A stretch of 64,000 nucleotides of DNA, from positions 1 to 64,000 of the forward strand of contig NZ_SBHN01000018.1 in assembly GCF_006980715.1 (NCBI RefSeq). Reading direction: 5' to 3'. Under the pieces are notes generated by a model. It worked only from the letters and a program-made list of their open reading frames with translations, made no database searches and had not been told where the DNA came from. Below are positions 59,954 to 64,000 of this stretch, in pieces (within the stretch, counting starts at the first letter, position 1; every line of letters starts with the position of its first letter). The stretch is from Telmatospirillum sp. J64-1. GTDB lineage: Bacteria > Pseudomonadota > Alphaproteobacteria > Rhodospirillales > Magnetospirillaceae. Both the position numbers and the translations under genes were made by a program.

Positions 59954-59968
59954 TGCGAATCATTCGCA
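59954..59968. promoter_or_regulatory. Fur-type 7-1-7 palindrome
   Basis: TGCGAATCATTCGCA is a perfect 15-bp palindrome around one C, matching the 7-1-7 layout of Fur boxes. It lies 37 nt before the start codon of the Fur/ArsR chimera, in a promoter position. Confidence 0.65.
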
Positions 59969-60184
59969 TATTCTGTCAAGCCGCCGCATGCCCTGCCGCG
60001 TAAATTACCACTATTGATTTTCACTTGCAGTTAATGGCATTACTTTTCATGTGGTTTTCGGGCCGTGCCCAGACCGGAGCATGCCGCCATCTTCCTTCTC
60101 GCTGGACGGGAGAGAGGAAAGCCCGGATATCTATGGCGCCCGCATCGCCCGAAGCCGGGACAGCCAGTCTGCTAGGATCGCCCC

Positions 60185-60424
60185 ATGAGCACTGAAGTGA
60201 AGAAACGATCGGTGATCATCGCCGGACATGCCACCAGCGTTTCGCTGGAAGCCGAGTTCTGGGACGAGTTGAAGGCGATCGCCGACCGGCGCGGCCTGTC
60301 TCTGAACCAATTGATCACCGAGATCGACCAGGCCCGCGCGGGCAATCTATCCAGTGCCATCCGGGTCTTCATCCTGCGCAGCCTCAAGGAAAAGGCGGGA
60401 GCCGAAACTCCCGCCTCTGGGTAG
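60185..60424 (+). CDS. ribbon-helix-helix domain protein
   Basis: The 79-residue protein has the RHH_4-type fold: KRSVIIAGHATSVSLEAEFWDELKAIA and a following GLSLNQLITEID helix. It is a small probable DNA-binding protein with no assigned target. It starts a short plus-strand unit convergent with the DUF1244 gene. Confidence 0.78.
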   Translation: MSTEVKKRSVIIAGHATSVSLEAEFWDELKAIADRRGLSLNQLITEIDQARAGNLSSAIRVFILRSLKEKAGAETPASG

Positions 60425-60481
60425 TGACGCGCTGACGACCTTGGCGCGGGGGGCGTTTACTACTTCCCCCGCCCTTCCCGG

Positions 60482-60802
60482 TCAGGAATTGTGGCCGCTG
60501 ATATCGGCATGCAGCGGCTTGGTTTCCTCGAAGGTCTTGAGCTGGTCCTCGGTCGCCTTCTTCTGGTACTTGGCCTTCCACTCGGCATAGGGCATGCCGT
60601 AGACGGCCTGCAAGGCGTCCTCGTATTCGATCTCGACACCGCGTTCCTTGGCGGCGGCCAGATACCACTTGGACAGACAGTTCCGGCAGAAACCGGCCAG
60701 GTTCATGATGTCGATATTCTGCACGTCGCTGCGCTTCTGCAGATGCGCGACCAGGCCGCGGAAGGCGGCGGCCTCGATCTCGGTGCGGGTCTTGTCGTCC
60801 AT
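60482..60802 (-). CDS. DUF1244 domain protein
   Basis: The 106-residue soluble protein contains the family core HLQKRSDVQNIDIMNLAGFC and RNCLSKWYLAAA, with two Cys that could bind metal or form a disulfide. Function is unknown. It is followed by the Mrp operon with a gap of about 50 nt. Confidence 0.85.
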   Translation of the reverse strand: MDDKTRTEIEAAAFRGLVAHLQKRSDVQNIDIMNLAGFCRNCLSKWYLAAAKERGVEIEYEDALQAVYGMPYAEWKAKYQKKATEDQLKTFEETKPLHADISGHNS

Positions 60803-60850
60803 TCCTGCGTCTCCTTCTGAGCTTCAGGCGTTCGCTTCTTCCCGCCTAGA

Positions 60851-61255
60851 TTACGGCGCGGAGGAAGAGGAAGTCGAGCCGGCGTCGCGCGCGTTCTGCG
60901 CCTGCACCTCGGCTTCCCGGCGGCGCAGGGTCTCGCTTTCACGCAATTCGTCCATGATGTTGCGTTCCCACAGCTTCAGGTCGGTACGGTAGGCCGCACG
61001 CCCGATCATATGGGCCGCCACCGGCGCCGTCAGCAACAGGAACAGAATGGCCGCGACGGCGCGCGAGGCGACCGCCACGTCGACGAAATGAATCCCCACG
61101 GCGGCCAGCACCAGACCCGCCCCCAGCGTGCCGGCCTTGGTCGAGGCATGCATGCGGATGATCAGGTCGGGCATGCGCAGCAGGCCCAGCCCGGCGATGC
61201 AGACCAGGGCACTGCCGATCACCATCAGGATGGCGGTGATGATGTCAACGATCAT
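60851..61255 (-). CDS. mnhG: Mrp/Mnh antiporter subunit G
   Basis: The 134-residue subunit has three helices with GLLRMPDLIIRMHASTKAGTLG near residue 26, the MnhG signature. It ends the B-C-D-E-F-G order. Its start overlaps mnhF by 11 nt. A Ser-rich tail follows the last helix. Confidence 0.9.
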   Translation of the reverse strand: MIVDIITAILMVIGSALVCIAGLGLLRMPDLIIRMHASTKAGTLGAGLVLAAVGIHFVDVAVASRAVAAILFLLLTAPVAAHMIGRAAYRTDLKLWERNIMDELRESETLRRREAEVQAQNARDAGSTSSSSAP

Positions 61256-61604
61256 CCTTGTTCTCCTGCAGCTTGTCCTGCACGTCCTTGCTGTGCAGCG
61301 GGGCCTTGGCCTGGAGGGAACGCCGCTCGGCGTAGCGGGCGAAGGCCACCGTTCCCAGGAAGCCGACCAGGGCCAGGGCGATGGCCACGTCCAGGATTGC
61401 CGGTTCGCCGGTCGCCACCGCCAGGACGGCGATGAAGCTGACCGCCAGCACGGTGATGAAGTCCAGCGCCACCACGCGGTCGGCCAGGGTCGGGCCGATC
61501 GTCAGGCGGATCAGGCCGAAAGCCAGGCCGATCAGGAGCAACAGCAGCGAGAACATCGAGGCCCAGCCGATGAGGCCGCCGCCAAAGGCTTCAACCAAGC
61601 TCAT
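61245..61604 (-). CDS. mnhF: Mrp/Mnh antiporter subunit F
   Basis: The 119-residue subunit has three helices with RLTIGPTLADRVVALDFITV near residue 32, the MrpF signature. A hydrophilic C-terminal tail of about 35 residues is longer than usual. Its start overlaps mnhE by 4 nt (ATGA type). Confidence 0.9.
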   Translation of the reverse strand: MSLVEAFGGGLIGWASMFSLLLLLIGLAFGLIRLTIGPTLADRVVALDFITVLAVSFIAVLAVATGEPAILDVAIALALVGFLGTVAFARYAERRSLQAKAPLHSKDVQDKLQENKDDR

Positions 61605-62074
61605 CGCAGCACCTCCAGCACCCGGCGTTCCATGCCTTCCTTGACCTGACGGCGGATGTCGTCGGGATCGTCGATGAACATGGCATGGACATAGAGAATG
61701 GACTTGTCGTCGGACAATTCCAGGCTGAGCGTGCCCGGCGTCAGCGAGATCAGGTTGGCGGTCAGCATGATTTCCAGATCGGTCTTGGCATCCAGCTTCA
61801 CCGCGATAATGCCCGGGCGGCTCTTGTGCGAGGGCGTCACCACGTCCCACACCACCTGGATGCTGGACATGACCAGATCATAGAGGAAGAAGGTCGCCAG
61901 CCGTATCCCCGCCACCAGACGCCCGAAATAGGCGCTGGAACCGTAAAGCGGACGGCTCACCCACAGGGCGAAATAGCCGATGACGAAGCCGAAGATCAGG
62001 TTGCCCAGGCTGTAGCCGCCGGTAACGACGGCCCAGCCCAAGGCAAGCATCAGGTTGAGCATGAACAGGGTCAT
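61601..62074 (-). CDS. mnhE: Mrp/Mnh antiporter subunit E
   Basis: The 157-residue subunit starts MTLFMLNLMLALGWAVV and has the SLTPGTLSLEL motif near residue 115. ATG 62074 overlaps the mnhD stop by 4 nt; an earlier start within mnhD is unlikely. Confidence 0.9.
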   Translation of the reverse strand: MTLFMLNLMLALGWAVVTGGYSLGNLIFGFVIGYFALWVSRPLYGSSAYFGRLVAGIRLATFFLYDLVMSSIQVVWDVVTPSHKSRPGIIAVKLDAKTDLEIMLTANLISLTPGTLSLELSDDKSILYVHAMFIDDPDDIRRQVKEGMERRVLEVLR

Positions 62075-63567
62075 GGGCGCACTCCCAGCACGGCCTCGAC
62101 ATAGGCCGAGGGATCGAGAAGCTGCGCGGCCGCACGCTCGGCCACGATCCAGAACGGCTCGACCCACAGGCCGATGATCACCGTCATGACGGCCAGGACC
62201 ACCACCGGACCCAGCAGCAGCCAGCCTTCACGCCGCGTCAGGCGCCGTTCCACCATGCCCTCGGGAGCGGGCTTCCAGAAGGCTTCGCCCCAGATCTTGG
62301 TCATCGAGAAGATGGTCAGCAGGCCGACCACCAGCACCACGCCGGCCGCCACCCATTCTTCCAGGCGCAACGAGCCCTCGAGGATGAACAGCTTGGCCCA
62401 GAAACCCGACAGCGGCGGGAAACCGGCCAGCGAGAAGGCGGGGATCAGGAACAGCACGCCCAGCAGCGGCGCCCGCTTGTACAGACCGCCGATCTGCGAC
62501 AGGTCGGCCGATCCGGTCAGGCGCTTGGCCACGCCACCGACGAAGAACAGGTTGGCCTTCACGATGATGTGGTGAACCAGATAGAAGACCGCCCCGGCCA
62601 GCGCCGTGGTGCTCATCAGCGCCAAGCCCAGCACCATGTAGCCGATCTGGCTGATGATGTGGAAGGACAGGATGCGGCGGATCTCGTTCTGCGCGGCGGC
62701 GCCCAGAACGCCCGTGATCATGGTCAGCGCGGCCACCCACAGCAGGATTTCATGGGTGAAGCCCACATCGGTGGAGAAGACCAGGGTGAACAGGCGAATC
62801 AGGGCATAGACGCCGACCTTGGTCAGCAGCCCGGCGAAGACCGCCGAAATCGCCACCGGCGGCGTGTGATAGCTGGCCGGCAGCCAGAAGAACAGCGGGA
62901 AGACCGCCGACTTGATGCCGAAGCCGACCATGAACATCACCGCGATGGCAGCGACCAGTCCGGGATTACCCACCTCCTGGATGCGGCCGTGCAGGTCGGC
63001 CATGTTCAGCGTGCCGGTCATGCCGTAGAGCAGGCCGACCGCCGAAAGGAAGGAAATGGTCGAGACCAGGTTCAGCGCCACGTATTTGACGCCGCCCTTC
63101 AGCTGCTCGCGGTCGCCGCCCAGCACCAGCAGGCCGAAGGACGCGATCAGCATCACCTCGAACCAGACATAGAGGTTGAACAGGTCACCGGTCAGGAAGG
63201 ACCCGCAGACGCCGGCCAGCAGCACCTGCAGCATGATGTGATAGCCCAGCCCCACGCGGCGGCGGTCGATGTCCACCAGCGAATAGACCACGGTGGCAAG
63301 GCCGACGATGGCGGTGATCAGCACCATGACCGCGCTCAGGGTATCGGCCACCAGGGTGATGCCGAAGGGCGCGGGCCAGTTGCTCATCTGGGAAACCAGG
63401 ATGCCTTCCTGCCAGACGGCCATCATCAGCGCGATGGCGACCACCAGCAGGCCCACCGAGGCCGCGACGCCGATGGCGCCCTGGACGCGGGGAGAGCTGC
63501 GCGTCAGCCCGGCCAGCACGGCGGCGGACAGAGGCAGCAGCATGGGCAGGATAAGAAGCCAACTCAC
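62071..63567 (-). CDS. mnhD: Mrp/Mnh antiporter subunit D
   Basis: The 498-residue subunit resembles complex I NuoN/M-type proton channels, with about 14 helices. It has Glu and Lys in membrane segments (LYVWFEVMLIASFGLLVLGG, FGIKSAVFPLFFWLPASYHT) and FHIISQIGYMVLGLAL. It exchanges Na+ for H+ with the other subunits. It overlaps mnhC by 4 nt. Confidence 0.93.
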   Translation of the reverse strand: MSWLLILPMLLPLSAAVLAGLTRSSPRVQGAIGVAASVGLLVVAIALMMAVWQEGILVSQMSNWPAPFGITLVADTLSAVMVLITAIVGLATVVYSLVDIDRRRVGLGYHIMLQVLLAGVCGSFLTGDLFNLYVWFEVMLIASFGLLVLGGDREQLKGGVKYVALNLVSTISFLSAVGLLYGMTGTLNMADLHGRIQEVGNPGLVAAIAVMFMVGFGIKSAVFPLFFWLPASYHTPPVAISAVFAGLLTKVGVYALIRLFTLVFSTDVGFTHEILLWVAALTMITGVLGAAAQNEIRRILSFHIISQIGYMVLGLALMSTTALAGAVFYLVHHIIVKANLFFVGGVAKRLTGSADLSQIGGLYKRAPLLGVLFLIPAFSLAGFPPLSGFWAKLFILEGSLRLEEWVAAGVVLVVGLLTIFSMTKIWGEAFWKPAPEGMVERRLTRREGWLLLGPVVVLAVMTVIIGLWVEPFWIVAERAAAQLLDPSAYVEAVLGVRP

Positions 63568-63935
63568 TTCATGCCCTCCTCACCACTGCCAGGCCCACCT
63601 TCGGGCATGGCTTCGGTATCCAGCGTGGCCACTTCCTGCCAGGCGCGGTAGGCCAGGACCAGGGCGAACGCCACCAGGCCGAAGCTGATGACGATGGCGG
63701 TCAGGATCAGGGCCTGCGGTAGCGGATTGGCGACCAGTCCCAGCGGCGCCTGGGCGCCGTCGGGAATGAAGGGCAGATGGCCACGGGTCAGGCGGCCGGA
63801 GGAAAAGATGGTCAGGTTGGCAGCGTTGCCGATCATCACCAGCCCCAGCATGAATCGCATCAGGCTGCGGCTGAGCATGAGCCAGACGCTGCCGGCGGTC
63901 AGAACGCCGACCAGCAGGGCGAGAAGGATTTCCAT
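63564..63935 (-). CDS. mnhC: Mrp/Mnh antiporter subunit C
   Basis: The 123-residue subunit resembles NuoK and has three helices. It shows LVMIGNAANLTIFSSGRL near residue 35 and NPLPQALILTAIVISFG near residue 70, the MrpC signature. Confidence 0.92.
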   Translation of the reverse strand: MEILLALLVGVLTAGSVWLMLSRSLMRFMLGLVMIGNAANLTIFSSGRLTRGHLPFIPDGAQAPLGLVANPLPQALILTAIVISFGLVAFALVLAYRAWQEVATLDTEAMPEGGPGSGEEGMK

Positions 63936-63936
63936 G

Positions 63937-64000
63937 TCAGCGGCCCTCCTCTGCGCCCAGCAGGATCGTCAGCACGCCGCCGACCACCACCAGATAGACA
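63937..64000 (-). CDS. mnhB: Mrp/Mnh antiporter subunit B, C-terminal fragment
   Basis: The last 20 residues (VYLVVVGGVLTILLGAEEGR) of a protein that starts beyond the window. The hydrophobic helix and position one base before mnhC fit the end of MnhB; a fused MnhA-B could not be excluded. Confidence 0.65.
   Translation of the reverse strand, partial: VYLVVVGGVLTILLGAEEGR

Overview
The window looks like chromosomal DNA of a high-GC alphaproteobacterium in the Rhodospirillales, most like a Magnetospirillum or Phaeospirillum relative. This is inferred from protein character, a two-piece tmRNA gene, alphaproteobacterial gene order (mdh-sucCDAB-lpd, sdhCDAB next to ethylmalonyl-CoA pathway genes) and SoxYZ/flavocytochrome c sulfur genes. 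No phage, insertion sequence, integron or CRISPR array was found. Most of the window is core metabolism; the less ordinary content is regulatory and lies between genes.

Layout. 1-3.7 kb (minus): a B-family-like heme-copper oxidase cluster with a 37-aa subunit IIa-like peptide, a DUF420 protein, subunit I, CuA subunit II and heme O synthase. 3.9-11.7 kb: a DUF2189 membrane protein, a sulfur set (TusA, YeeE/YedE transporter, SoxYZ, flavocytochrome c FccAB), a cold-shock protein, a luciferase-like monooxygenase, a Usp and a GNAT protein. 11.8-15.9 kb: a single-domain response regulator, an FAH-family enzyme, a Fic protein with a palindromic operator, and HemN. 16.1-25.1 kb (minus): lpd, sucB, sucA, sucD, sucC, mdh. 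25.4-33 kb: ZapE, a small lipoprotein, sdhCDAB, then mesaconyl-CoA hydratase and a malyl-CoA thioesterase-like protein of the ethylmalonyl-CoA pathway. 33.1-35.3 kb: LysE-type exporter, group III truncated hemoglobin, M23 peptidase. 35.4-40 kb (minus): asd behind a threonine-rich leader peptide and attenuator, then leuB, leuD, leuC. 40.3-43.9 kb (minus): rpsP-rimM-trmD-rplS and ffh. 44-48.4 kb: a Doc/AbrB toxin-antitoxin pair, then dapF-mtaB-ftsY. 48.5-54.4 kb: a deacetylase-family protein, an NAD-dependent epimerase-like protein, a TPR protein, a PhoH-like ATPase with an unusual leader, and a hybrid histidine kinase. 54.6-59.2 kb: permuted ssrA, its partner sspB, class I fumarase, DUF983, class II fumarase. 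59.4-64 kb: a chimeric Fur/Irr-like plus ArsR regulator next to a Fur-type box, an RHH protein, DUF1244, and the Mrp/Mnh antiporter operon (B partial, C-D-E-F-G).

How it fits together. The TCA genes from citrate-cycle midpoint to malate are nearly all here (2-oxoglutarate dehydrogenase, succinyl-CoA synthetase, succinate dehydrogenase, two fumarases, malate dehydrogenase), beside acetate-assimilation steps that feed malyl-CoA into the same pool. The sulfur genes suggest oxidation of sulfide or sulfur, with electrons passing to cytochrome c. ssrA and sspB form a tagging-and-delivery pair for ClpXP.

Most interesting points: (1) a complete-looking Thr-codon transcription attenuator in front of asd; (2) a heme-copper oxidase subunit I that keeps its heme ligands but lacks the helix VII His-His pair of the CuB site; (3) a regulator that joins a Fur/Irr-like N-terminal domain to an ArsR domain, preceded by a 7-1-7 Fur-type palindrome; (4) a PhoH-like gene whose leader ORF runs through a terminator; (5) a family of paired intergenic palindromes with visible compensatory changes.
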